Shown one piece after another: positions 26,979-35,348 of a DNA stretch of 44,010 bases; the first letter of the stretch is position 1; each line of letters begins with the position of its first letter. The notes under the pieces were generated by a model. The model saw only the letters and a program-made list of their open reading frames with translations, was not told the DNA's origin and did not search any database. Origin of the DNA: Treponema sp. Lineage in GTDB: Bacteria; Spirochaetota; Spirochaetia; Treponematales; Treponemataceae. The stretch is from assembly GCA_016290335.1 (NCBI GenBank), contig JAEETM010000027.1, positions 1-44,010 on the forward strand, in the 5' to 3' direction. The position numbers were made by a program, and so were the translations under genes.

Positions 26979-28277
26979 ATGAATAAGGTATACAGTAAAA
27001 TTGAATCCATCGTTGGAAGTGTAATTACAGTAAAAGCTGAAAATGTAGCTTACGGCGAGCTTGCCGAAATTGATACACGCTTTGGTAAATCTCTTGCCGA
27101 AGTAAATAAGATTGACGGTGACGTTGTTTCATTACAGGTTTTTGCCGGCGGACGAGGTATTTCTACCGGTGACCATATCAAGTTTTTGGGACACCAGATG
27201 CAGGTAAGCTTTTCTGATGATCTGCTTGGCCGTATCTTTAATGGTTCAGCTGAACCAAGAGATAAAGGACCTGCATTAACAGACAGCCTTGTAACAATTG
27301 GAGGTCCTTCTGTAAACCCTTCAAAACGAATTATGGCACGCCGTATGATTCGTACTGGTATTCCAATGATTGATATGTTCAATACTCTGGTTGTTTCCCA
27401 GAAGCTCCCAATTTTCTCAATTTCCGGTGAGCCTTACAACCAGCTGCTTGCACGAATTGCCATGCAGGCAGAAGTTGACGTAATCGTTCTTGGCGGTATG
27501 GGTCTTAAATATGATGATTATCTGTATTTTAAGAAAACTCTTGAAGACGGTGGTGCTTTAAGCAGAACTGTTATGTTCATTCATACAGCTGCCGACCCAA
27601 CCGTAGAATGTCAGAAGATTCCTGACCTTTCGCTTGCAGTTGCAGAACAGTTTGCCCTTAAAGGAAAGGACGTTCTTGTTCTTCTTACAGATATGACTAA
27701 CTTTGCAGATTCCATGAAGGAAATTGCCATTACTCAGGAGCAGGTTCCTTCTAACCGAGGTTATCCTGGAGACTTGTATTCACAGCTTGCTAGCCGCTAC
27801 GAAAAGGCCGTTGACTTTGATACAGCCGGTTCTGTAACAGTTCTTGCTGTAACAACAATGCCTGGTGATGACGTAACTCATCCGGTCCCTGATAACACAG
27901 GTTATATTACAGAAGGTCAGTACTATCTTAAGGGTGGACGAATTGAGCCGTTCGGTTCTCTTTCACGACTTAAGCAGAATGTAAACGGTTCTACAAGACC
28001 AGACCATCGTGCTTTAATGGACGGTATGATTCGTCTTTATGCTAACTATAAAGATACGCTCGAAAAGAAATCCATGGGATTTTTGATGAGCCGCTGGGAT
28101 GAAAAGCTCCTGATTTACGGAAAGAAGTTTGAGGAAGGTATGATGGACTTGTCTAAGAACATTCCGCTTGAGGATGCTCTTGATTTAGGCTGGAAAATCC
28201 TTGCTGAATGTTTTGAACCGGAAGAAACGGGCCTTAAATCATCTTTGATAGAAACTTATTGGCCTAAACAAAAATAA
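26979..28277 (+). CDS. atpB: V-type ATPase subunit B
   Basis: Non-catalytic nucleotide-binding subunit, 432 residues. It has [20 protein letters not shown] in place of a true P-loop, as expected for B subunits, then [36 protein letters not shown] and [18 protein letters not shown]. It alternates with subunit A in the head. RBS GGTGA is weak; coupling to atpA is likely. Confidence 0.97.
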   Translation: MNKVYSKIESIVGSVITVKAENVAYGELAEIDTRFGKSLAEVNKIDGDVVSLQVFAGGRGISTGDHIKFLGHQMQVSFSDDLLGRIFNGSAEPRDKGPALTDSLVTIGGPSVNPSKRIMARRMIRTGIPMIDMFNTLVVSQKLPIFSISGEPYNQLLARIAMQAEVDVIVLGGMGLKYDDYLYFKKTLEDGGALSRTVMFIHTAADPTVECQKIPDLSLAVAEQFALKGKDVLVLLTDMTNFADSMKEIAITQEQVPSNRGYPGDLYSQLASRYEKAVDFDTAGSVTVLAVTTMPGDDVTHPVPDNTGYITEGQYYLKGGRIEPFGSLSRLKQNVNGSTRPDHRALMDGMIRLYANYKDTLEKKSMGFLMSRWDEKLLIYGKKFEEGMMDLSKNIPLEDALDLGWKILAECFEPEETGLKSSLIETYWPKQK

Positions 28278-28290
28278 CGGAGTACATTAG

Positions 28291-28944
28291 ATGGCAAAAA
28301 TAAAGCTGACCAAGAATGAGCTTAAGGTTCAGAAGGATGCTTTGAAAATGTACAAGCGTTATCTGCCGACACTCATTCTAAAAAAACAGCAGTTACAGAC
28401 AGAAATCCGCACTATCGATGCAAAGGCCAAAGAAGTCAGGGCTGCAAGAAAAGCTCTTGAAAAGGAGTTTGAAGAATGGATTGCAGTTTTTGGTGATCGT
28501 GATGCTTTTACACCCGATATGGTTACTGTCACAAATATAAAGAAAGGCTGGGGCAACATTGCAGGTGTTACAATTCCTGTTTATGAAGGCGCAGATTTCG
28601 GCAGGGGAGATTATGATTTATATAAAACTCCTTTGTGGATTGATATGGCAGCCGACAGAATGGAAAAAGCCCTGTCTTTAGACTTGGAAGCAGAAGTTCT
28701 TGACGAACAGGTCAGACTTCTTTCTAAGGAATTGCGTGCTACAACTCAGAGAGTTAATCTTTTTGAAAAGGTAAAGATTCCTGAAACCAAGGCAAACATA
28801 AAAAAGATTACCGTTTACCTTGGTGATGAACAGGTTGCCGCTGTAGTAAGAAGTAAGATTTCTAAGAAAAAGCTTCAAGCAAAGGTTAATGAAGCTCAAA
28901 AGCAGAGTGATGAAAATGAAGCAGAACAGGAGTCAGATAAATGA
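28291..28944 (+). CDS. atpD: V-type ATPase subunit D (central stalk)
   Basis: Central-stalk rotor subunit, 217 residues. Helical at both ends: KLTKNELKVQKDALKMYKRY at the N-terminus, typical of subunit D, and ATTQRVNLFEKVKIPETKAN toward the C-terminus, followed by a charged tail. It transmits rotation between the A3B3 head and the membrane ring. RBS GGAG. Its stop overlaps the atpI start by four bases. Confidence 0.95.
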   Translation: MAKIKLTKNELKVQKDALKMYKRYLPTLILKKQQLQTEIRTIDAKAKEVRAARKALEKEFEEWIAVFGDRDAFTPDMVTVTNIKKGWGNIAGVTIPVYEGADFGRGDYDLYKTPLWIDMAADRMEKALSLDLEAEVLDEQVRLLSKELRATTQRVNLFEKVKIPETKANIKKITVYLGDEQVAAVVRSKISKKKLQAKVNEAQKQSDENEAEQESDK

Positions 28945-30836
28945 TTGAAAAAATGAAACGTGTCTCCATAGTTCTGTTGAACAGAGACAAAGAAAAGGCA
29001 CTTAAAGCTTTAAGAAAAGCCGGACTTGTTCATCTGGAAAAGGTGGAAGGTTCTTCAGAAAAGCTTAACGGTTTTAAAGAGCAGTCTTCATCACTTTTAA
29101 TAAGCGAAAGCATTCTTGGAGAAATTAAGACTCCTAAAAAGAAAGCTCCAGCACCAAAGCTTACAGAAGAAGAAGTTGTTTCTTTATGCGATGAAATTGT
29201 TGCTAAATCAGAAAAGAAAAAACAGCTTCTTGAAGAAATAGCTACTGATTCAAATGAGCTTGAACGCTTTGAAAGCTGGGGCAGTGTAAGTCTTGAAGAT
29301 TTTGCATATCTTAAGGAAAAAGGCATTCAGCTAAAGATGTACGAGATTCCAGGTGACAAGTATTCTCTGATTGATGAAGATATTCAGACTGTTCTTGTAA
29401 ATAAAGATAAAAAGACTGTCCGCTTTATGATTATCAATGGCGGAGAATCAAGACCTGAAAGTCTTTTGCCGGAAGCCTTTGAAGTTCCTGAACCAAGAAT
29501 GTCTACAGAATTGCTTGAAAAAGAAATTGTTGAAGACGAAAAGCTTGTAAAAGAAATAGATGATTTCTATGTTCAAAAGGCTGAATGTCTTCCTTGTCTT
29601 AAAGATTACAAGAAGAAGCTCGAAGCTTACATTGAGTTTGAAAACATCAATGCAGGTATGGAACACGAAGCTCAGTGCGAAGAAACTGACTTGGCCTGGA
29701 TAAGCGGTTACGTTCCTGCTGACAATATGGACGAGTTTAAGTCTGTATGCAGTAAGAATGAATGGGCTGTTGTTTATTCAGATCCTGAAGATGAAGACCT
29801 TGAAGTTCCTACAAAGCTTAAAAACAATAAGTTTATAAGCCTTATTTATCCGCTTACAGACTTTTTGGGAACTGTTCCAGGATACCACGAATACGATATT
29901 TCGGGCTGGTTCCTTCTGTTCTTCTCAATCTTCTTTGGAATGATTTTTGGAGACGGCGGTTATGGTCTTTTAATGATGATAGCCTTCCTCTTTATGATTA
30001 TTAAAAACGGAATTGCAAAGAAAAAGAATCCTCCGCTTTTATTCTTGGGAATGATTCTTGCCTTTGCAACAATTGTTTGGGGAACTGTAACATGTACCTG
30101 GTTTGGAATCCCTGCAGAAAGATTGCCTGATTTCTTTAAAACAATTTCTGTAAAACCGATTTCAAATGCTTATACAAATGAACTGACTGGCTTTACAACA
30201 GACCAGAATCTTCAGATTTTCTGTTTTACCCTTGCTTTGATTCAGCTTTCAATTGCACACTTAAAGGGCATGGCAGCAAACAGAAAATCACTAAAGTTCT
30301 TTGGCGAACTTGGTTCTCTTTTGCAGCTGATTGGTATGTATTATATCGTTTTGAATCTTGTTGTAAGCTCAGAAGTCTTTACACTTGATAAGGTAATTTA
30401 CAATATTCCAATCGGTTATGTTGAACTTGGTCTGATCGCCTTTGGTTTTGTCCTTAGCTTTATCTTTGCAAATTACGAAGGAAGCATAGGCAAGTCAATT
30501 ATGGCAAGCGTGAAAGGAATTATTCCGGTAATTCTTGGTGTAGTAAACGTATTCTCGGATATCGTTTCTTACATAAGACTCTGGGCTGTAGGTCTGGCTG
30601 GTGCGGCTATATCACAGACTGTAAATACAATGGCAGGTCCAATTCTGGGACACGCTATTCTGTTTGCAATCGGAGTGATTCTGCTTGTATTCGGTCATGG
30701 TTTGAATATGGTATTGAATCTGCTTTCTGTACTTGTACACGGCGTACGATTGAATACACTTGAGTTTTCCAGCCACCTGGGAATGTCCTGGTCTGGAATT
30801 AAATACAATCCATTCTCTGAGGATGGAAATAAATAA
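28941..30836 (+). CDS. atpI: V-type ATPase membrane subunit I (subunit a)
   Basis: Membrane stator subunit, 631 residues. The N-terminal half (1-310) is soluble and coiled-coil-rich. The C-terminal half has about seven to eight membrane helices starting near FLLFFSIFFGMIFGDGGYG. The segment DIVSYIRLWAVGLAGAAIS contains the essential Arg that faces the rotor ring, and the end HGVRLNTLEFSSHLGMSWSG is conserved. It forms the ion half-channels with subunit K. Confidence 0.95.
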   Translation: MIEKMKRVSIVLLNRDKEKALKALRKAGLVHLEKVEGSSEKLNGFKEQSSSLLISESILGEIKTPKKKAPAPKLTEEEVVSLCDEIVAKSEKKKQLLEEIATDSNELERFESWGSVSLEDFAYLKEKGIQLKMYEIPGDKYSLIDEDIQTVLVNKDKKTVRFMIINGGESRPESLLPEAFEVPEPRMSTELLEKEIVEDEKLVKEIDDFYVQKAECLPCLKDYKKKLEAYIEFENINAGMEHEAQCEETDLAWISGYVPADNMDEFKSVCSKNEWAVVYSDPEDEDLEVPTKLKNNKFISLIYPLTDFLGTVPGYHEYDISGWFLLFFSIFFGMIFGDGGYGLLMMIAFLFMIIKNGIAKKKNPPLLFLGMILAFATIVWGTVTCTWFGIPAERLPDFFKTISVKPISNAYTNELTGFTTDQNLQIFCFTLALIQLSIAHLKGMAANRKSLKFFGELGSLLQLIGMYYIVLNLVVSSEVFTLDKVIYNIPIGYVELGLIAFGFVLSFIFANYEGSIGKSIMASVKGIIPVILGVVNVFSDIVSYIRLWAVGLAGAAISQTVNTMAGPILGHAILFAIGVILLVFGHGLNMVLNLLSVLVHGVRLNTLEFSSHLGMSWSGIKYNPFSEDGNK

Positions 30837-30894
30837 GGATTACGGGTTGCCATTTTATGGTGGACAGCCTCATGAATATAATAAGGAGTAATAT

Positions 30895-31320
30895 ATGAAC
30901 TTTGGAATGTTAGGTGCTGCAATTTGTATGGGTATTGCTGCTATTGGTTCTGCAATTGGAATTGGAATTGCCGGACAGGGTGCAATTGGTGCTTGGAAAC
31001 GTTGTTACATAAACAACAAACCGGCTCCTTTTATTCTTCTTGTATTTGCCGGTGCTCCTCTTACACAGACACTTTATGGTTTCCTTCTTACAAAAAGAAT
31101 GATTGATTCAGGTGTTACTAACGGCTGGCAGCTGCTCGGTCTTGGTATTGGTTCAGGTATTGCCATGTGTCTTTCTGCAATCGCTCAGGGAAAAGCCGGT
31201 GCCGCCGCTTCTGATGCCCAGGGAGAAACCGGAAAAGGCTTTGCCCAGTACATCATGGTAGTAGGTCTCTGCGAAACCGTAGCTTTGTTCGCAATGGCAT
31301 TCTCATTCGGTTTTTGTTAA
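30895..31320 (+). CDS. atpK: V-type ATPase proteolipid subunit K
   Basis: Rotor-ring proteolipid, 141 residues, with four membrane helices (two fused hairpins). The ion-carrying Glu is E127 in GLCETVALFAMAF. The first hairpin has T57-Q58 in PLTQTLYGF, and Q98 lies in AIAQGKAGAA. These match the Thr, Gln, Gln and Glu side chains that bind Na+ in Enterococcus NtpK, so Na+ coupling is likely, though not proven. It has a strong RBS (AAGGAG) and a 58-base leader after atpI, fitting the need for many copies. Hairpins follow the stop. Confidence 0.95.
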   Translation: MNFGMLGAAICMGIAAIGSAIGIGIAGQGAIGAWKRCYINNKPAPFILLVFAGAPLTQTLYGFLLTKRMIDSGVTNGWQLLGLGIGSGIAMCLSAIAQGKAGAAASDAQGETGKGFAQYIMVVGLCETVALFAMAFSFGFC

Positions 31321-31325
31321 TAACT

Positions 31326-31374
31326 AACGAAGGCTGCTGCTTAATGGAGGCTAGGCATTTAGACTGCCTTCGTT
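31326..31374 (+). terminator. Long-loop hairpin after atpK
   Basis: AACGAAGGC (31326-31334) pairs with GCCTTCGTT (31366-31374), a 9-bp stem with a 31-base loop. There is no T-run, so it may be an RNA-stabilising structure rather than a terminator. Confidence 0.4.
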
Positions 31375-31399
31375 TGCAGTTTTGCAGGACAAAACTGCA
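31375..31399 (+). terminator. Hairpin after atpK
   Basis: TGCAGTTTTG (31375-31384), loop CAGGA, CAAAACTGCA (31390-31399). A perfect 10-bp stem directly abutting the previous hairpin, followed by CATTTTATG, which is a poor T-run. Confidence 0.5.
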
Positions 31400-31445
31400 C
31401 ATTTTATGAATTGAGTTTTTAAAACACTAGAATATTGTGTATTGC

Positions 31446-31495
31446 AAGGTCAGTTATTCAAACTTAAATTGTTTGATAAAGCTGACCTTTTTTTT
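31446..31495 (+). terminator. Intrinsic terminator between V-ATPase operon and ispG
   Basis: AAGGTCAG (31446-31453) pairs with CTGACCTT (31482-31489), with inner CAAAC/GTTTG pairing, followed by eight T (31488-31495). A classical rho-independent terminator on the plus strand. It lies only 27 bases before the ispG start, so ispG must use its own promoter. Confidence 0.8.
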
Positions 31496-31510
31496 ATTGT
31501 TTTTTTCGTA

Positions 31511-31516
31511 TATAAT
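31511..31516 (+). promoter_or_regulatory. -10 box next to the ispG start (possible leaderless mRNA)
   Basis: A perfect TATAAT ends six bases before the ispG ATG (31523). A start point seven bases after the box would fall on the ATG itself. No Shine-Dalgarno sequence is present. No convincing -35 box is seen, because the expected position is the T-run of the terminator. Confidence 0.45.
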
Positions 31517-31522
31517 AAATGC

Positions 31523-32605
31523 ATGACTAAAGAAGTTTTTTTAGGCGGTAAAGGCATTACCAAACGTATTTCAATCGGGGGAAAAAGTCCGGTTTCCCTT
31601 CAAACTATGTGGAAAGAGCCCATCAACAATCTTACCGACGAAAAAATCAAAGAAATTATAGATAAAATTGCTTCATTACAATCACTTGGCTGCGATATTG
31701 TACGCTTTGCTGTTCCCGATATGGAAAGTGCACATGGCTTGTGTAAAATTGCTGCTGGCACAAGTATGCCGCTTGTTGCCGATATTCACTTTGATTACAG
31801 GCTTGCGCTTGAATGTTTAAAGGGGAATGTTGCAGCAATCAGAATAAATCCGGGAAATATCGGCTCGTTTGAAAATACAAAAACTGTTGTAGATGCATGC
31901 AGAGATAACGGTGTTGCAATCAGAATTGGTATTAACAGCGGCAGTCTGCCAAAAGATTTGCAGAAAAAAATTGCAGATGGTGAAATCACTCGGGCACAGG
32001 GATTATGTGAAACTGCAAGCCGTGAAGCTGAAGTTTTTGAAAAGCTTAAGTTTGACCAGTATGTTGTAAGTATGAAATCTTCGGATGTGCAGGAGACCAT
32101 AGAGTGTAACCGCTTTTATGCGCAAAAGTATAATAATCCGCTTCATCTTGGGGTAACGGAAGCAGGACCTTTAATAGGCGGCATTGTAAAATCTTCAATT
32201 GCTTTTGCAACTTTATTAAACGAAGGAATTGGCGGTACAGTAAGAGTGAGCCTTTCATCATCCCCTGAAAACGAAGTAATTGCAGGCTTGAACATACTAA
32301 AGGAATGCGGAAAGCGCCAGGGAGGAATAAAGCTTGTAAGCTGCCCGCGCTGCGGAAGGGAAGGCTTTGACGTTCACAGTTTTGTTGAGCGGTGGCAGAA
32401 CAGGCTGCTTTCAATCAATAAAGATATAACTGTAGCTGTAATGGGCTGTGTTGTAAACGGTCCTGGCGAAGGAAAGCATGCAGATGTAGGAATTGCGGGT
32501 GCGGCAGATAAAGTAATTATTTTTAAAAAAGGAAAAATAGTACAAACAATTATGCCGGAATTAACCGATAAAGTATTTGAGGAAGAACTTAATTCTTTGT
32601 TATAG
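31523..32605 (+). CDS. ispG: 4-hydroxy-3-methylbut-2-enyl diphosphate synthase (IspG/GcpE)
   Basis: Iron-sulfur enzyme of the MEP isoprenoid pathway, 360 residues. The ATG at 31523 is chosen because the longer frame from 31442 runs through the terminator and its T-run, and IspG proteins start near this point (TKRISIGGKSPVSLQTMW). The TIM-barrel part contains RINPGNIGS and GINSGSLPK. The cluster ligands are the Cys pair in SCPRCGREGFD and the Cys in GCVVNGPGEG. It lacks an RBS, see the adjacent -10 box. A REP-like palindrome lies just after the stop. Confidence 0.95.
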   Translation: MTKEVFLGGKGITKRISIGGKSPVSLQTMWKEPINNLTDEKIKEIIDKIASLQSLGCDIVRFAVPDMESAHGLCKIAAGTSMPLVADIHFDYRLALECLKGNVAAIRINPGNIGSFENTKTVVDACRDNGVAIRIGINSGSLPKDLQKKIADGEITRAQGLCETASREAEVFEKLKFDQYVVSMKSSDVQETIECNRFYAQKYNNPLHLGVTEAGPLIGGIVKSSIAFATLLNEGIGGTVRVSLSSSPENEVIAGLNILKECGKRQGGIKLVSCPRCGREGFDVHSFVERWQNRLLSINKDITVAVMGCVVNGPGEGKHADVGIAGAADKVIIFKKGKIVQTIMPELTDKVFEEELNSLL

Positions 32606-32611
32606 ATAAAG

Positions 32612-32634
32612 ATTGTCGAATCAAGTTCGACAAT
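32612..32634. repeat. REP-like palindrome, copy 2
   Basis: ATTGTCGAA (32612-32620), loop TCAAG, TTCGACAAT (32626-32634), then GACAAA. It has the same loop, outer stem and flanks as copy 1 at 23863. The two inner GC pairs are replaced by AT pairs, keeping the stem perfect. It starts 6 bases after the ispG stop. Confidence 0.75.
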
Positions 32635-32656
32635 GACAAATGTATCAGGAATGATT

Positions 32657-33778
32657 ATGAAAAAAACTTTAGGCATTATCATCTTTTCTTTTTGTCTTGC
32701 GGCTATTTATTCTCAAAATAATCCAATGAACAGTATAACAGCTTTCAGAAAAGCATGCATGAGCTTTGAAGAAAAGGATTATGGTAAAGCATTAAAATAT
32801 TCTGAAGATGCAATCACTCTTCGTAAAGAACAGATAAAATACGAAATCGGTACTGTAGAAAAAAGTCTTGCTTCTAAGGAAGTAAAAAAAGCTGGTGACA
32901 GAATTGATAATGTTATTATTGTTCTAGAAGAACGAGGTGAAGTTGACTGTATAGAAATTATAAATCATTATTTAAAGAAAAAGGGTGAAGAATTTTTCAA
33001 AAATTCAATTTCTAATCTTCTTGATTACATAAAGCAGCAGGAAGAATATCCCGAAGCACATAAACTTATTGGTGATGTATACCGAATCGAAGGTGAATAT
33101 GATTTTGCAGAAGAGTATTACAGAAAGGCACTTTCAAATCAGGAGGTGCTTGATATTCCTGATGAAAAATATGAGATTCTTTATCTTCTGGCAGAAATCA
33201 GCCGTTTAAAAGGTGATAATGAAAAGCTTGAAGTTAGACTTTTAAATATTATTGGAAATACACAGACAGAAAAAAATAAGGTTCTTGTCAGGGCAATGAG
33301 AAATACTGTTTATGCAGACAGAAAAGAAAATGTTAATAAGCTTTTTCATCTGTACAGAACGTATGATTATTATTCTTTAAAAGCATACAGCCAGCTTGCT
33401 GATTATTACTATAAGTTAAATGAAATGCAGAAAGCCTTTGATTATTCAGCGCTTGCAATGCTGAATGGATTTACAAGAATTTGTTCTTTAATGGAAAAAA
33501 GAGATTCTGAATATACCTTTATAGATTTAGCAGGCTTTTTTGATAAAGTACCGGAATATCCTGATATTCTTGAATGGGGTAAAGAAAACTCAATCTGGAA
33601 AAACTTCAACGTATTCTGCAATATCTGTGCTGATATGGGGTACACAAAGTTCTCTATGGAAATGCTTGAAATTATTGCATTCCATTCACCAGAAAAATAC
33701 TGGCAGCAGGAAGCAGTTCTTAAGCTTGATACACTTGATGGTATTTCTAAACCTGTAGATACAGAAAAAGCAGATTAG
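32657..33778 (+). CDS. Secreted TPR-repeat protein, function unknown
   Basis: Protein of 373 residues with a signal peptide (KKTLGIIIFSFCLAAIYSQ). The ATG at 32657 is chosen over in-frame ATGs at 32633 and 32651 because the upstream ones add residues before the signal peptide and the first lies inside the REP palindrome; AGGA is 6 bases before 32657. The body is helical with tetratricopeptide-like units, e.g. FEEKDYGKALKYSEDAITL and VYRIEGEYDFAEEYYRKALS. It is probably a periplasmic adaptor. Its TAG overlaps the stop of the convergent beta-barrel gene. Confidence 0.8.
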   Translation: MKKTLGIIIFSFCLAAIYSQNNPMNSITAFRKACMSFEEKDYGKALKYSEDAITLRKEQIKYEIGTVEKSLASKEVKKAGDRIDNVIIVLEERGEVDCIEIINHYLKKKGEEFFKNSISNLLDYIKQQEEYPEAHKLIGDVYRIEGEYDFAEEYYRKALSNQEVLDIPDEKYEILYLLAEISRLKGDNEKLEVRLLNIIGNTQTEKNKVLVRAMRNTVYADRKENVNKLFHLYRTYDYYSLKAYSQLADYYYKLNEMQKAFDYSALAMLNGFTRICSLMEKRDSEYTFIDLAGFFDKVPEYPDILEWGKENSIWKNFNVFCNICADMGYTKFSMEMLEIIAFHSPEKYWQQEAVLKLDTLDGISKPVDTEKAD

Positions 33779-35346
33779 TACTGCAAGCCTAAACCAAGAT
33801 AAACTTCGTACATAGAGGAATCTGCTCTCCAATCCATGTTAAGGTAATTCTTAAAGAATTTACGTCCTATATCATATCCGAAATTAGCGCGTACAGTAAT
33901 TCCGGACCATTTTGTCGGATAAACAAGGAATTCAAGTCCTGCGCTGTAAAAGCCGTCTTTAAGTGAGAACCAGTTTTCTGTAATCTTGTTATAATAAAGT
34001 GCAATATCAATAAATGGAGAAATCTGTAAATCAAAATTAAAATACTTTATGAATTTTGCAGTGAAATTCGTTGTGAACAGGTGATAAGGAAAATCAAGAT
34101 TGAGAACAATTGCAGAAGTGGAGGCAAGTGAGTTTATACCCGTTCCCATGTATTTCTGGTCATCACGAATACCGCGAAGCTCGCCGCCAAAAGCTTTACC
34201 ATCATATTTGATATATTCATTCTTTGCAGGATTAAGCATATATACAAATCCATACAACTTTGTGTTTATACCAATGCGGTTGAAAACAGGTGCTTCAAAT
34301 AAAGTAAATGCTTTATAAGCTCTTACATCTAAGCTCATAATTGGATAAAACATTTTTCGCTGGAAATTATATAAATAGTAATTGTCAATAGAAAAAGAAA
34401 TACCATTACGAAGATTGTTCTGCCAGTCAACGCGGCCAAAAGAGAAAGAATGACCCGCATAAGCTACAGGACTGGAAAGGCTGGAGTTGTTTTCGGAAAT
34501 GTGGTTAAAATCCCAGTTGAAATAAATATCGGCATAAGGTGTATAAGTGAAGGTTCCTAATGTATTTGATTTGTAAATACTGATTGGTACTGAGAACTTA
34601 AATTCTTCAGAAAAATAAAGTGAATCATTAAAGGCTTTATAATCAAGATTATTTACTGATTTTTGATAGATTTCTGAAATCAAAGAATAATTGTCAAAAG
34701 GTATCTGAAATTTAACACCAGTTTTAACATCCCATTCAGGTATTTTATCGCCAAAGGTGTAAGAAAATCCAATATCATTAACCCAGGTTGCATCTGAGAT
34801 TCCGGCTTCAAAAGGATAGTCAAAAGAAAAATTAAAACCAAGTTCACAGTCTTTATTATCTGATTCAAAGGTTGGAATAAGAATGTAAATATCTGAGTTC
34901 ATGGTATTTAAGGTACCAAGAAAGTTAAAATCCTTGATTTTAAATTTCAGCTTTAATCCGGAATTAGAATCATATTTAGGTCCCGGTAATACAAAAATGT
35001 GTATTGAATCTTTAAGGAATACCTTTAAGTTTACCTGATATACTTCATCTTCCTGTGGTAATTCTATATTTACAATACTATAATCAACGCTTAAATCTTC
35101 AAAAACACGTGTATTATTTAATTTCTGCTTATAATCTTCAAGATAAGCAAGAAGCTCTTCTTCTGATTCAAAAACAGTATCTGTATCTACAGAAACCTTC
35201 TGTTCAAGACAATAAGGTTTTGTAACTCCAAGAATCTTAATGGCACTTGGTTCAATATTATAATCAACTGATTTAATCTGGTATTTATTTGCATAACAAA
35301 CTGAAAATAACAGCAGAGCGAGAATAAATGTAAAAACTTTTTTCAT
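33775..35346 (-). CDS. Outer-membrane beta-barrel with POTRA-like N-terminal domain
   Basis: Protein of 523 residues. The ATG at 35346 begins a clear signal peptide (KKVFTFILALLLFSVCYA) and is preferred to a TTG at 35382 inside the preceding gene. Residues about 20-120 resemble a POTRA domain: FESEEELLAYLEDYKQKLN, then NTRVFEDLSVDYSI and a strand region. The rest alternates aromatic and polar residues as in a beta-barrel, and the last residues (EVYLGLGLQY) end in an aromatic, like a beta-signal. It may be an Omp85/TamA-like protein, but with a single POTRA, and I cannot assign a substrate. It lies 2 bases after the wbaP-type gene on the same strand. Confidence 0.75.
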   Translation of the reverse strand: MKKVFTFILALLLFSVCYANKYQIKSVDYNIEPSAIKILGVTKPYCLEQKVSVDTDTVFESEEELLAYLEDYKQKLNNTRVFEDLSVDYSIVNIELPQEDEVYQVNLKVFLKDSIHIFVLPGPKYDSNSGLKLKFKIKDFNFLGTLNTMNSDIYILIPTFESDNKDCELGFNFSFDYPFEAGISDATWVNDIGFSYTFGDKIPEWDVKTGVKFQIPFDNYSLISEIYQKSVNNLDYKAFNDSLYFSEEFKFSVPISIYKSNTLGTFTYTPYADIYFNWDFNHISENNSSLSSPVAYAGHSFSFGRVDWQNNLRNGISFSIDNYYLYNFQRKMFYPIMSLDVRAYKAFTLFEAPVFNRIGINTKLYGFVYMLNPAKNEYIKYDGKAFGGELRGIRDDQKYMGTGINSLASTSAIVLNLDFPYHLFTTNFTAKFIKYFNFDLQISPFIDIALYYNKITENWFSLKDGFYSAGLEFLVYPTKWSGITVRANFGYDIGRKFFKNYLNMDWRADSSMYEVYLGLGLQY

Positions 35347-35348
35347 AT

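Noticed and set aside
30837..30894. Hairpin or attenuator between atpI and atpK
   Set aside because: Only an imperfect GCCAT/ATGGT pairing is visible; too weak to call.
31442..31522. N-terminal extension of ispG
   Set aside because: The extension runs through a strong terminator stem and T-run, lacks an RBS and is not like IspG N-termini.
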